NCBI GenBank assembly: GCA_910579995.1
Contig: CAJTWH010000023.1
Span: forward strand, 1-42,490
Source of the DNA: an uncultured Muribaculaceae bacterium
GTDB taxonomy: Bacteria; Bacteroidota; Bacteroidia; Bacteroidales; Muribaculaceae
Direction of reading: 5' to 3'
Length of the DNA: 42,490 bases
In this document: in pieces, positions 1 through 8,293 of the stretch
How the letters are laid out: the number at the start of each line of letters is the position of its first letter
How positions within the stretch are numbered: the stretch's first letter is position 1
The notes under the pieces: generated by a model
What the model was told of the DNA's origin: nothing
Seen by the model: only the letters and a program-made list of their open reading frames with translations
Database searches by the model: none
Made by a program: the position numbers and the translations under genes

Positions 1-50
1 GCATCTGACTGTTAATCAGAGGGTCGTTGGTTCGAGTCCATCTTGAAGCG
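1..50 (+). tRNA. tRNA-Asn (anticodon GUU), 3' part only
   Basis: The window opens inside a tRNA. A perfect 5-bp anticodon stem (4-8 with 16-20) encloses a 7-nt loop with GTT at 11-13, which reads Asn codons. The T arm follows at 26-42 with loop TTCGAGT. Its stem has one apparent T-T mismatch (27 with 41). The 3' acceptor strand is about 43-49, with G at 50 as discriminator. CCA is not encoded. The D arm and 5' acceptor strand lie outside the window. Confidence 0.9.
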
Positions 51-54
51 CAAG

Positions 55-86
55 ACGCCGGGTCTTTTTGGAGACTCGGCGTTTTT
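55..86 (+). terminator. Rho-independent terminator after tRNA-Asn
   Basis: A 10-bp stem (55-64 with 73-82, one G-T pair) with an 8-nt loop is followed by a T run at 82-86. It lies directly behind the tRNA and would end the tRNA transcript. Confidence 0.8.
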
Positions 87-97
87 GTGTCTGCACC

Positions 98-128
98 GCG
101 CGAGCTTCACTCGCGCCGACAACGAAAA
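98..128 (+). repeat. Hairpin plus ACAACGAAAA motif, shared with 28811-28845
   Basis: A 7-bp stem (98-104 with 110-116) around a 5-nt loop is followed by ACAACGAAAA at 119-128. A closely related sequence lies on the minus strand at 28811-28845, with a paired change in the stem (A103-T111 here is G-C there). Both copies sit upstream of the same promoter-bearing repeat, so they may be the outer part of one larger dispersed element. Confidence 0.5.
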
Positions 129-174
129 GGCGGGGCTCAGCGCTCATTTTAGCGCTCATTTCATTCGCTTTTGG

Positions 175-230
175 GCTCGGCAATGCTCAAATAAATTTGG
201 CATTGCTCTCGCTTATTCGTATCTTTGCAA
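175..230 (+). repeat. Dispersed promoter-bearing repeat, plus-strand copy
   Basis: The stretch from CTCGGCAATGCTCAAATAAA through TTCGTATCTTTGC matches, with only a few differences, the three units on the minus strand at 28599-28780. It lies directly before the GH51 start. A small direct repeat (AGCGCTCATTT twice, about 142-165) lies just upstream. The repeat carries its own promoter, so it is probably functional as well as repetitive. Confidence 0.7.
196..227 (+). promoter_or_regulatory. Bacteroidetes-type promoter of the GH51-GH35 operon
   Basis: The -33 box TTTG (196-199) and the -7 box TATCTTTG (220-227) are 20 nt apart, the spacing of the Bacteroides primary sigma consensus. The GH51 start codon is at 245, so the leader would be only about 10-14 nt long. 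Confidence 0.8.
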
Positions 231-244
231 AAAATCCAATATTC

Positions 245-2197
245 ATGAAACACTATCTTGCACTACTCCTTGCCGGAGCCTCGCTGACAGCAGCGGCTGA
301 AACGGCAGTACTCGATGCCGGCAAGCGCGGCGCCGAAGTGTCGCCGACAATGTACGGCATATTTTTTGAGGATATAAATTATGGCGCCGACGGCGGTCTG
401 TATGCCGAAATGGTGAAGAACCGCTCTTTTGAATTCCAGCAACCTCTGACGGGTTGGACGGCTTTCGGCGATGTCACCGTGCGCGACGACGGTCCATTCG
501 AGCGCAATCCCCACTATGTGCGCATGGCCTCGGCCGGTCATAATGACAAATATACCGGTCTGCAGAACGAGGGCTTCTTCGGCGTGACTTTCCAGAAAGA
601 TTCAACATATCTCTTCTCAGCATGGCTCCGCGCCCCGGAAGGCCCTGCCAAAATCCGTGTGGAACTTTGCGACCCCGCCGCCATGGGCGAGACTCAGGTC
701 TATGCCAAGGCCGATATCGAGGTTACTTCCACCGAATGGCAGAAATACAGCGCGACCCTTACCCCGAATCATTCGGTTGACAAGGGCTTGCTGCGCATAT
801 TCCTCACCCATCCCGACAAGAATATCGTCGACGCCGAGCATATATCGCTCTTCCCCGAGCATACATGGCATGGCCTCCGCACCGACCTCGTGCAGGCGCT
901 GGTGGACCTCAAGCCCGGTGTGTTCCGCTTCCCCGGCGGATGTATCGTCGAGGGCACCGATCTGGCGACACGCTATCAGTGGAAAAACTCCGTAGGTCAG
1001 CCCGAAAACCGCCCCACCAACCAAAACCGCTGGCACTATACCTTCCCCCACCGTTTCTTCCCCGACTATTATCAGTCGTATGGCCTCGGTTTCTATGAGT
1101 ATTTCCTGCTCAGCGAGAAACTCGGCGCCGCACCTCTGCCGGTGCTCAACGTAGGTCTGGCATGTCAATACCAGAACCGCGACGCCAAAGCACATGCACC
1201 TCTTGAAGAGCTCCAGCCCTATATCGACGACGCTGTAGACCTCATCGAGTTTGCCAACGGCGACACCACCACCGTGTGGGGCAAACTCCGCGCCGACATG
1301 GGACATCCGGCGCCTTTCAACCTCAAATACCTCGCCATCGGCAACGAGCAGTGGGGCCCGGAATATGTAGAACATCTCGAGCCTTTCATCAAAGTGCTGC
1401 GCGAGAAACATCCTGAAATCAAGATTATAGGTTCGTCGGGTCCCGACAGCGAGGGTAAGAAATTCGATTATCTCTGGCCGGAGATGACACGTCTGAAAGT
1501 AGACCTCGTGGACGAACACTTCTACCGCCCCGAAAGCTGGTTCCTCGCCGCCGGCGACCGCTATGACAATTACGACCGCAAAGGCCCGAAGGTATTTGCC
1601 GGTGAGTATGCCTGCCACGGCAAAGGCAAAAAATGGAATCATTTCAATGCCGCCCTTCTCGAAGGTGCATTCATGACCGGCCTCGAGCGCAACGCCGACA
1701 TCGTTGAGATGGCGACATACGCACCTCTCTTCGCCCACGTCGAGGGTTGGCAGTGGCGCCCCGACATGATATGGTTCGACAACTCACGCTCCATGCGCAC
1801 CTCGAGCTACTACATCCAGCAGCTCTACATGCACAACCCCGGCAGCCGCGTGCTCTCTCTGCTCAGCGACGGCAAGCCCCTCACCGGTCAAGACGGCATA
1901 TTCGCCTCGGCGGTGATCGAGGAGCCTTCGGGTGATATCATCATCAAGGTTGCCAATACATCCGACAAAGAACAGCCGTTCAATGTCGACTTCAAAGGAC
2001 TCAAGAGCAAACAGACTTTCAGCAAAATTGTGAAGACACGCCTGCAGGCTCCGTCGGATACTGCCGAGAATACTCTCGACAATCCCGATGTAATCGCTCC
2101 GGTGACAACAACCGAGGGCGCCGACATCAAAGGCCGCACACGCTGGAGCACTTTCGTGCCCGCGAAATCCTTCACGGTATATCGTTTCAGCAAATGA
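245..2197 (+). CDS. Secreted alpha-L-arabinofuranosidase, GH51
   Basis: A 650-residue enzyme predicted to release terminal L-arabinofuranose from arabinan, arabinoxylan or arabinogalactan side chains. The ATG at 245 is chosen because it begins a signal peptide (MKHYLALLLAGASLTAAA); an upstream in-frame start at 68 would read through the promoter repeat. After the signal comes the GH51 motif YGIFFEDINYGADGG, then a CBM4-like beta-sandwich of about 120 residues, then the TIM barrel. The likely acid/base is Glu368 in AIGNEQWG and the likely nucleophile Glu454 in FAGEYACH. A C-terminal beta domain ends near VYRFSK. The stop overlaps the next start by 4 bp (ATGA), so it forms an operon with the GH35 gene. 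There is no lipobox, so the protein is probably periplasmic. The family call is firm; the substrate is inference. Confidence 0.9.
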   Translation: MKHYLALLLAGASLTAAAETAVLDAGKRGAEVSPTMYGIFFEDINYGADGGLYAEMVKNRSFEFQQPLTGWTAFGDVTVRDDGPFERNPHYVRMASAGHNDKYTGLQNEGFFGVTFQKDSTYLFSAWLRAPEGPAKIRVELCDPAAMGETQVYAKADIEVTSTEWQKYSATLTPNHSVDKGLLRIFLTHPDKNIVDAEHISLFPEHTWHGLRTDLVQALVDLKPGVFRFPGGCIVEGTDLATRYQWKNSVGQPENRPTNQNRWHYTFPHRFFPDYYQSYGLGFYEYFLLSEKLGAAPLPVLNVGLACQYQNRDAKAHAPLEELQPYIDDAVDLIEFANGDTTTVWGKLRADMGHPAPFNLKYLAIGNEQWGPEYVEHLEPFIKVLREKHPEIKIIGSSGPDSEGKKFDYLWPEMTRLKVDLVDEHFYRPESWFLAAGDRYDNYDRKGPKVFAGEYACHGKGKKWNHFNAALLEGAFMTGLERNADIVEMATYAPLFAHVEGWQWRPDMIWFDNSRSMRTSSYYIQQLYMHNPGSRVLSLLSDGKPLTGQDGIFASAVIEEPSGDIIIKVANTSDKEQPFNVDFKGLKSKQTFSKIVKTRLQAPSDTAENTLDNPDVIAPVTTTEGADIKGRTRWSTFVPAKSFTVYRFSK

Positions 2198-4557
2198 AAA
2201 AACTGATAGCAAGCCTATTTGTCGCTATGGCCGGACTGGTTCCGGCCATAGCTTTAGAAACCCCGCAAGGCAGCTTCGAAGCCGGAGAGGGCACTTTCCT
2301 GCTCAATGGCGAGCCCTACGTGGTGAAAGCCGCCGAGCTGCATTACCCCCGTATCCCCGAGCCATATTGGGACCAACGCATAAAGCAATGCAAGGCTTTG
2401 GGCATGAACACGGTGTGCCTCTATGTGTTCTGGAATGCCCACGAGCCGGAAGAGGGTGTGTTCGATTTCACAGGGCAGAACGACCTGCGCAAGTTCGTGG
2501 AGCTTTGCCGCGACAACGGCATGAATGTCATCCTGCGCCCCGGCCCATACGTATGCGCTGAGTGGGAGATGGGCGGCCTGCCTTGGTGGCTGCTCAAGAA
2601 GAAAGACATACGCCTGCGAGAGAACGACCCATACTTCCTTGAACGCGTGGATTTGTTTCAGAAAGCCGTTGCCGAGCAGGTTGGTGACCTCACCGTAGCC
2701 GACGGCGGACCCATCATCATGGTGCAGGTGGAGAATGAATATGGCTCGTATGGCACCGACAAGGAGTATGTGGGCAATATCCGCGATATGCTGCGCAGCA
2801 ATTTCGGCGACAAGGTGACGCTCTTCCAGTGCGACTGGGCCTCGAACTTCCTCAACAACGGCCTCGACGACCTTATCTGGACTATGAACTTCGGCACCGG
2901 AGCCAACATCGACAAGCAGTTTGCCAAACTCCGCGAGGTGCGCCCCGACAGCCCGCTGATGTGTTCGGAATTCTGGAGCGGATGGTTCGACAAATGGGGC
3001 GCCAACCATGAGACACGTCCGGCCGAGAAGATGATCGAGGGCATAGATGAAATGCTCTCCAAAGGTATCTCATTCAGCCTCTACATGACCCACGGCGGCA
3101 CTAACTGGGGGCATTGGGCCGGAGCAAACTCACCCGGATTCGCTCCTGACGTGACAAGCTACGACTACGACGCCCCGATATCTGAGTCGGGTCAGCTCAC
3201 ACCAAAATATCACGCCCTGCGCAATACCCTCGCCAAGTATTATGAGGGAAAGAAAATGCCGGCCATACCGGCGTCGATAAAGCCGATAGCCGTGCCGGAG
3301 TTTACCTTTACAGAGGTGGCTCCGCTCTTCGCCAATCTGCCCGAGCCTAAAGAGGACCGCGAGATAAAGACCATGGAGGAATATGACCAAGGCTTCGGCT
3401 CGATACTTTACCGCACCACACTTCCGGCTCTCGCTGCCGGCAGCAAGCTCACCGTCAACGACCCCCACGACTATGCTCAGGTATTTGTCGACGGCAAGTT
3501 CATAGGCAAGCTTGACCGCCGTCTCGGTGAGAAAGACCTGCCTTTGCCCGCCGTGGCCGAGGGTGCGCAACTCGATATACTGGTCGAGGCTATGGGACGT
3601 ATCAACTTCGGCCGCGCCATCAAAGACTTCAAGGGTATCACCGACAATGTGACTGTCACCGAGCGCCGCGGCAAGCACGACTTCACTTGCCGCCTCACCG
3701 GTTGGAAAGTCTACAATATCGAAGATAAGCTCGACACATATACCGGAATCGGAGAATTCCTGCCGATAGAGGCTTTCTCGCCCGGCGACGACGGCCGATT
3801 GCCGCGCGGAGTCTACCGCGGCACGTTCAAGGTCAACAAACCGTCTGACACCTTCCTCGATTTCTCCACATGGGGCAAAGGACTTGTCTATGTCAACGGC
3901 CATGCCCTCGGTCGTATATGGGAAATCGGCCCGCAGCAGACGCTTTATATGCCCGGCTGCTGGCTGCGCAAAGGTGAGAATGAGATTGTGGTGTTCGATA
4001 TCATTGGCCCGCGCGAGGCCCGCAGCCAAGGTCTGCGCGAGCCCTTGCTCGACAATCTTGCCGTTGCCAAGCCTCAGCTCCACCGCAACGACGGCGAGAG
4101 CCTCGACCTCAGCGGCGTAGCGCCTGCCCTTACCGGTACTTTCGCTCCCGGCAACGGATGGCAGGAAGTGTCGCTCGACAGCCCCGTGCGCGGACGCTAT
4201 ATCGCTCTTGAGGCTGTCAGCGGAATAGGAAAGGGCAACGAGGCTGCCATAGCCGAGATCTATGTCCTTGATGAAAACGGCAAGCGCCTGTCGCGCGAGC
4301 CGTGGACGGCTGTATATGCCGACAGCGAAGACGTCAAGGGAGCCAACCGCACCGCCGACAAGGTGTTCGACCTTCAGGAATCCACCTATTGGAGCACAGC
4401 CAAAGGCGTGCCCTTCCCTCACGTGATAGTGATAGACCTCGGCAGCGAGCAGAGCGTAGGCGGACTGCAATATCTGCCCCGTATGGAGGCCAACACCCCC
4501 GGGGCGATTGCCGCTTACCGCTTCTTCGTGAGCCCGCAGCCGTTTGATATCAAGTGA
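2194..4557 (+). CDS. Secreted beta-galactosidase, GH35
   Basis: A 787-residue glycoside hydrolase predicted to remove terminal beta-galactose. A signal peptide (MKKLIASLFVAMAGLVPAIA) precedes the GH35 barrel, which starts near FLLNGEPYVVKAAELHYPRI. The acid/base is Glu182 in VQVENEYGSYG and the nucleophile Glu259 in CSEFWSGW. The middle carries the GH35 beta domains (VFVDGKFIG, GRINFG, RGTFKVN, GRIWEIGPQQTLY). The last 140 residues resemble an F5/8 discoidin-type sugar-binding module (GRYIALEAVSG, AEIYVL, YWSTAKG). It overlaps the GH51 stop by 4 bp. Together the pair suits an arabinogalactan or a pectic side chain carrying Ara and Gal. No SusC/SusD pair lies in the window, so this is not a complete polysaccharide utilisation locus here. 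Confidence 0.92.
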   Translation: MKKLIASLFVAMAGLVPAIALETPQGSFEAGEGTFLLNGEPYVVKAAELHYPRIPEPYWDQRIKQCKALGMNTVCLYVFWNAHEPEEGVFDFTGQNDLRKFVELCRDNGMNVILRPGPYVCAEWEMGGLPWWLLKKKDIRLRENDPYFLERVDLFQKAVAEQVGDLTVADGGPIIMVQVENEYGSYGTDKEYVGNIRDMLRSNFGDKVTLFQCDWASNFLNNGLDDLIWTMNFGTGANIDKQFAKLREVRPDSPLMCSEFWSGWFDKWGANHETRPAEKMIEGIDEMLSKGISFSLYMTHGGTNWGHWAGANSPGFAPDVTSYDYDAPISESGQLTPKYHALRNTLAKYYEGKKMPAIPASIKPIAVPEFTFTEVAPLFANLPEPKEDREIKTMEEYDQGFGSILYRTTLPALAAGSKLTVNDPHDYAQVFVDGKFIGKLDRRLGEKDLPLPAVAEGAQLDILVEAMGRINFGRAIKDFKGITDNVTVTERRGKHDFTCRLTGWKVYNIEDKLDTYTGIGEFLPIEAFSPGDDGRLPRGVYRGTFKVNKPSDTFLDFSTWGKGLVYVNGHALGRIWEIGPQQTLYMPGCWLRKGENEIVVFDIIGPREARSQGLREPLLDNLAVAKPQLHRNDGESLDLSGVAPALTGTFAPGNGWQEVSLDSPVRGRYIALEAVSGIGKGNEAAIAEIYVLDENGKRLSREPWTAVYADSEDVKGANRTADKVFDLQESTYWSTAKGVPFPHVIVIDLGSEQSVGGLQYLPRMEANTPGAIAAYRFFVSPQPFDIK

Positions 4558-4587
4558 TTCAAGTTGCAAGGCAACTTGAATCACTTG
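4551..4587 (+). terminator. Large hairpin overlapping the GH35 stop codon
   Basis: Perfect 17-bp inverted repeat (4551-4567 with 4571-4587) with a 3-nt loop. The GH35 stop codon at 4555-4557 lies inside the left arm. No T run follows, so it is not a textbook Rho-independent terminator. It may mark the mRNA end or protect it from 3' exonucleases. Confidence 0.55.
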
Positions 4588-4775
4588 AGGTCTAAAGCGC
4601 TTTCAGCGCGGTTTATGTAGTTTAAAATGTTTAGTTTTACCAATGTATACCTAAACTCCTTAAACCTATTAACCTCAAAATAAACAAGTTTCGCTTGCGA
4701 AACTTAAACAAAGTGATGTTTCATCCTGTTGCCTCCTGCCTGCGCAGGAGGCGACAGATATCTCAAAAAGCGCTT
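4588..4775. other. Intergenic stretch with three further short hairpins
   Basis: Between the GH35 hairpin and the EamA start lie a small hairpin at about 4598-4611 (GCGCT/AGCGC), a perfect palindrome AAGTTTCGCTTGCGAAACTT at 4686-4705, and a 9-bp hairpin at 4732-4753 (GCCTCCTGC/GCAGGAGGC). The 4686 palindrome recurs in a decayed form at 21624-21649. No promoter with both boxes was recognised. Confidence 0.55.
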
Positions 4776-5717
4776 ATGAACGTAAAAGTCAAAGGATATG
4801 TGATAGGGTCGATAGCCGCAGCCACCTACGGCACCAATCCTTTGTTTACACTGCCGCTTTATGCCGACGGCATGACTGCCGACAGTGTGCTTTTCTTCCG
4901 TTATCTTTTCGCCTTGCCTGCTGTGGCTCTCATGCTGCTGTGGCGCAGGCGTAATTTCCGTATCGGCAGGCGCAGTGTCGTTCCGCTTGCCGTGATGGGA
5001 ATCTTGCTGGCCATGTCGTCGCTCTTGCTTTTTGTGAGCTACAACTATATGGACGCGGGCATAGCCTCGACATTGCTTTTTGTATATCCGCTGATGGTGG
5101 CTGTCATTATGGCTGCTTTCTTCCGCGAGAGGTTGTCGGTGACAACGATGTCGTGTATCGTTATGGCTCTGGTGGGCATAGCCTTGCTCTTCAAAGGGGA
5201 GGACGGCGCCACGCTCAGCGTTACCGGCACTGTATTCGTAATGCTCTCGTCGCTGAGTTATGCGGCATATATCGTTGGAGTCAACCGCCCGGGGCTCAAG
5301 CAAGTGGCTACGCTCAAGGTGATATTCTATGTGCTTCTTTCGGGTGTTATGCTCTTCGCATGCAAGATTTTGGTGACTCCCGGCTCGCATTTCATCGTTC
5401 CCTCGCATTGGGGCATGTGGCTCAATATAGCCGGCTTGGCACTGCTGCCTACTGTAGTGTCATTTATCTGCACTACAAAGGCCATTCAATATATCGGTCC
5501 TACGCCTACGGCTATCCTTGGCGCTCTTGAGCCGGTCACTGCCGTGGTGATAGGTATCACCGTGTTCGATGAGACATTGACCGCCCGCGACCTCCTCGGC
5601 CTGATACTGATTGTAGTGGCGGTGAGCCTCGTTGTGGCCAGCGGCAAAATCACCACACCCCTCGTGCGCTTCCGCAAGATGTTCCCCAGCCTGCGGCATA
5701 AGAGGTGGAGATGTTAA
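4776..5717 (+). CDS. EamA/DMT-family permease
   Basis: A 313-residue inner-membrane transporter of the drug/metabolite superfamily. Ten hydrophobic segments form two EamA repeats, roughly residues 5-140 and 150-290, with the usual motif region LEPVTAVVIGITVFDETLT near the end of the second. The start at 4776 is preferred over 4695 because the extra 27 residues would be encoded by the intergenic hairpins. Substrates of this family (amino acids, nucleotides, drugs and others) cannot be told from sequence. The tail is short and basic (RFRKMF...KRWRC), which suggests a cytoplasmic C-terminus. The gene stands alone between the glycan operon and the toxin-antitoxin pair. Confidence 0.85.
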   Translation: MNVKVKGYVIGSIAAATYGTNPLFTLPLYADGMTADSVLFFRYLFALPAVALMLLWRRRNFRIGRRSVVPLAVMGILLAMSSLLLFVSYNYMDAGIASTLLFVYPLMVAVIMAAFFRERLSVTTMSCIVMALVGIALLFKGEDGATLSVTGTVFVMLSSLSYAAYIVGVNRPGLKQVATLKVIFYVLLSGVMLFACKILVTPGSHFIVPSHWGMWLNIAGLALLPTVVSFICTTKAIQYIGPTPTAILGALEPVTAVVIGITVFDETLTARDLLGLILIVVAVSLVVASGKITTPLVRFRKMFPSLRHKRWRC

Positions 5718-5728
5718 ATAGTATTAAA

Positions 5729-5763
5729 ATGGTAGCCAAATTGGCTGCCATTTGTTATCTTTG
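5729..5763 (+). promoter_or_regulatory. Promoter and likely operator of the toxin-antitoxin operon
   Basis: An 11-bp inverted repeat with one mismatch (5729-5739 with 5741-5751, centred on A5740) lies directly upstream of a -7 box TATCTTTG (5756-5763). A good -33 box is not seen. A palindrome in this place fits an autoregulatory operator bound by the antitoxin, as is usual for Phd/YefM systems. Confidence 0.6.
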
Positions 5764-5780
5764 TAACAAAAAATATAATT

Positions 5781-6014
5781 ATGCAGGTAGTTTCAGCAAG
5801 AGAATTCCGCGCCAATCAAGGAAAATTTCTTACGGCAGCGAAGAGTGGGCAATCAGTATTGCTTACTTCAAGATATGGTACTTTTAAAATTACACCGGTG
5901 ACAGAAGAAGATTCGTTGACCGAAAATATATGCAGAGGTCTTGAAGAAGTGAGTCGTATTCAGGCCGGGGAATTAAAGGGCTACACGATAGACGAGGCTC
6001 TCAATGAACTTTGA
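5781..6014 (+). CDS. Phd/YefM-like antitoxin
   Basis: A 77-residue protein beginning MQVVSAREFRANQGKFLTAA, which fits the start of the Phd/YefM DNA-binding fold (VSAREFRANQGKFL, then VLLTSRYGTFKITPV). The C-terminal half (GLEEVSRIQAGELKGYTIDEALNEL) would be the toxin-binding tail. The gene overlaps the downstream toxin by 11 bp and follows a palindrome that could be its own operator. Its predicted job is to neutralise the RelE-type partner and repress the operon. The class is assigned from the motif and pairing and was not checked against a profile. Confidence 0.8.
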   Translation: MQVVSAREFRANQGKFLTAAKSGQSVLLTSRYGTFKITPVTEEDSLTENICRGLEEVSRIQAGELKGYTIDEALNEL

Positions 6015-6342
6015 AGTAATCATCACTCCCGGTTTTCTAAAAAGCCTAAAGGGCTTGGCTAAACGTCATCGATCACTAAAAGATGATGTCGGCGTTTTTA
6101 TGAATTCTCTAAAGACGAATCCAATGCAAGGAGTAGAACTTGCTCCGGGAATTCGTAAGATTAGATTATCAATCACTTCCAAAGGAAAAGGCAAATCAGG
6201 AGGTGCGCGGGTGATAACTTATACTGTCATCGCGTCAGAAGAAAACGGAAGCGTGTATTTATTGGAAATATACGACAAAACCGATTATTCTTCGGTTGAC
6301 ATACAGGTCATCAAGTCAGTAATAGAACGCTTGGGATTGTAA
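6004..6342 (+). CDS. RelE/ParE-superfamily toxin
   Basis: A 112-residue protein. The N-terminus (FEVIITPGFLKSLKGLAKRHRSLKDDV) and the core (GVELAPGIRKIRLSI...RVITYTVIASEENGSVYLLEIYDKTDYSSV) follow the RelE/ParE fold: two helices, then a beta sheet with a conserved Arg-Lys-Arg strand. Members usually cut ribosome-bound mRNA or poison gyrase; which one applies here cannot be told. It starts inside the antitoxin gene and ends 14 bp before the convergent S41 protease gene, with no visible terminator between. Its codon use is more AT-rich than its neighbours, in line with transfer. Confidence 0.8.
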   Translation: MNFEVIITPGFLKSLKGLAKRHRSLKDDVGVFMNSLKTNPMQGVELAPGIRKIRLSITSKGKGKSGGARVITYTVIASEENGSVYLLEIYDKTDYSSVDIQVIKSVIERLGL

Positions 6343-6356
6343 GCCGAGAGCATAGC

Positions 6357-7436
6357 CTACAGCATGTCGCAGAGGGTGCGGGATGTGTCGTTTTTTGAGT
6401 CTTCGGCGTATTTTACGATTACTCCTATGGCGAAGTCGAGTATGGTGTCGTGGCCGGCGAGAGCGGCTTCGGGATCCATCGACACTTCGCCGTTTTCGCT
6501 TGGGGATATTCCTCCCTCGGTGAGCTGCATGTCGGCGTCGTAGACGGGTGAGGCTGAGAAGCGCACACTCCAGCCGATAGGTATCTCCGATGAGAAAGGC
6601 ATACCCGAGCCTCCGCCGGTAGTATCGCCTACGATGGCCACATGGCGCAGCGGTTTCATCACCTGCACGAAATTGTTGGCGGCGCTGAATGTAGAACGGT
6701 TGGTGAGGATGATTACCGGTTTGAGCCAGCGCACGCCGACTGCCGGGTCGTAGTAATAGGCGTATGGCTCGGAGAAGTCGCTGTGGCCGGGACCGGTCTT
6801 ATGCCGGATATATCCGGCAAGTATGCGCTCGGCTATGAAGTGCGAGGCGAGTTCTTCTACCGAGGTCATGTCGCCGCCGCCATTGTCGCGGATGTCGAGT
6901 ATCATGCCGTCGGCCTCCTTGAGGGTCAACATCATATCGTTGACGAAGCTGTGGTTAATACCGTAGGAAAACGACGAATAGCGCACGTAGCCCACGTTTG
7001 AGTCCTCCAACAGCTTATACGACATGCCCCCCGAAGTGGAATAGTCGAAATCGAGATAATGCTCCTGAATGAGACGCCAGTCGAAATTCTGAGGATAATC
7101 CGACCACCATTTGCGGTAGTACGACACGTCGAACCAGCTTATAAGGTTGGTATGGCCGTCGCGGAGTTCATCAAGCATTTCAGAGCATACGTCGAAAAAT
7201 TCTTTCATCTCCATCTTGTCGTTGATACGGGTGCGGTACTGCGAGCGGACGGCGTCCCAGTCGACACCTTTCTCGGCGAAGAAACAATAATGTTGGTCGA
7301 GTATCGTCCAGAGAGCGTCGAAGTTGCCGTAATAGTCGTTGTCGAACTTGTCGAGCGAGTGGCAGCCGGGCATGGCTATGCCCAAGGGGAGCAGCAGAGC
7401 CGCCAGTGCTATTATTTTGCGTATGCTTTTCATCAT
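6357..7436 (-). CDS. S41-family peptidase, lipoprotein
   Basis: A 359-residue protein (start at the first of two ATGs, 7436 or 7433). A lipoprotein signal ends at a lipobox-like GIAMPGC. The tricorn/C-terminal-processing core follows: MILDIRDNGGGDMTSVEELASHF, then NRSTFSAANNFVQVM with the likely catalytic Ser, then VGDTTGGGSGMPF. It lacks a clear PDZ domain, like many short Bacteroidetes S41 proteins. Probable location is the periplasm or outer-membrane surface. It is last in a minus-strand run after parC and the DUF3316-like gene, 8 bp behind the latter. The reading frame stays open upstream to 7850, but that part only shadows the preceding gene. Confidence 0.88.
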   Translation of the reverse strand: MMKSIRKIIALAALLLPLGIAMPGCHSLDKFDNDYYGNFDALWTILDQHYCFFAEKGVDWDAVRSQYRTRINDKMEMKEFFDVCSEMLDELRDGHTNLISWFDVSYYRKWWSDYPQNFDWRLIQEHYLDFDYSTSGGMSYKLLEDSNVGYVRYSSFSYGINHSFVNDMMLTLKEADGMILDIRDNGGGDMTSVEELASHFIAERILAGYIRHKTGPGHSDFSEPYAYYYDPAVGVRWLKPVIILTNRSTFSAANNFVQVMKPLRHVAIVGDTTGGGSGMPFSSEIPIGWSVRFSASPVYDADMQLTEGGISPSENGEVSMDPEAALAGHDTILDFAIGVIVKYAEDSKNDTSRTLCDML

Positions 7437-7444
7437 GTCGGGGG

Positions 7445-8293
7445 TCAATATAAGGCGCTTATGAAGCGTGCGTCGCGGTCGATATGCTTTGTCGGGCTGA
7501 GCGATATCCACTCCGACACGAGGCCGAGAACGGCAGTGTGCTCGATGTGGCGGTTGACGATATTGTTTGTCTTTGTGGAGAGGATATTGCAGCGGTAGCC
7601 GAGGCGCAAAATGGTGCGGCCGAGGGCAATGTCGGCCGTGACGAGGTTGTTGAGGCGGAAATAATTCCCCGGCCATGCGCCACGCACTAAGCCTTTGTGG
7701 TTGCCCAGATATATCTCGTAGTAAAGCTCTCCGTATTGCGGCGAGAAGAATATACCGGTCAGCGGCAGTTCGGCAAGGTAGCGCAGGGTTATCTGTTTGC
7801 CTGCCAGTGATGTGTGGTAGGCCGCGGCTGCAGTAACGCCGATGTTCCATGCCGCTTTGGCTGCGACGGGGTTGTTGCTGTTTCGGGTGAGATATAGCAC
7901 TCCGGCCTCAACCGAGGTATAGCCACCGCCATAGAGACTCCAAGGCCCGATATTCCAACGGCGCGACATGCTCCAGCCAAGTTGCAGGTTGAGGTTCCAC
8001 ATCCGGGCGTTGCGGGCAGGGATATTGCTTGTCTTTGCGCCGTCGAGCCTGCCGCTGAGCCGCATTACCCATCGCTCGGGATCGAAGCGCATAGCCTGCA
8101 TACGCTCATAACTCAAGGCAAGCATGGGGCCGCTGTAGCGCAGGGGCGACAGGTAGGTCTCGGCTATGTGCGCCGTGCCGGCCTCGAGTGTATAGGCCGA
8201 AATCACAGGCCGCTCGATGGTGGCTGTGCTGTCGGCGGCATGGGCGGCGATGGCGCATGCGAGGCCAAGCGCGAGGCTAATCAGTTTCTTCAT
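7445..8293 (-). CDS. Secreted DUF3316-like protein
   Basis: A 282-residue protein with a signal peptide (MKKLISLALGLACAIAAHA). The rest is rich in short alternating strands with aromatic residues (MWNLNLQLGWSMSRRWNIG, LYYEIYLGNHKGLVRG, ILRLGYRCNI), suggesting an outer-membrane beta-barrel or beta-rich envelope protein. It resembles DUF3316 proteins of Bacteroidetes, which are often encoded beside other envelope genes; the function is unknown. It overlaps the parC stop by 17 bp, which points to shared transcription with parC. The family name is from memory and not tested. Confidence 0.7.
   Translation of the reverse strand: MKKLISLALGLACAIAAHAADSTATIERPVISAYTLEAGTAHIAETYLSPLRYSGPMLALSYERMQAMRFDPERWVMRLSGRLDGAKTSNIPARNARMWNLNLQLGWSMSRRWNIGPWSLYGGGYTSVEAGVLYLTRNSNNPVAAKAAWNIGVTAAAAYHTSLAGKQITLRYLAELPLTGIFFSPQYGELYYEIYLGNHKGLVRGAWPGNYFRLNNLVTADIALGRTILRLGYRCNILSTKTNNIVNRHIEHTAVLGLVSEWISLSPTKHIDRDARFISALY

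Noticed and set aside
617..1738. Open frame of 373 codons on the minus strand across GH51
   Set aside because: Antisense shadow of a well-supported GH51 gene.
3130..4584. Open frame of 484 codons on the minus strand across GH35
   Set aside because: A shadow of the GH35 gene with no start context or recognisable domain.
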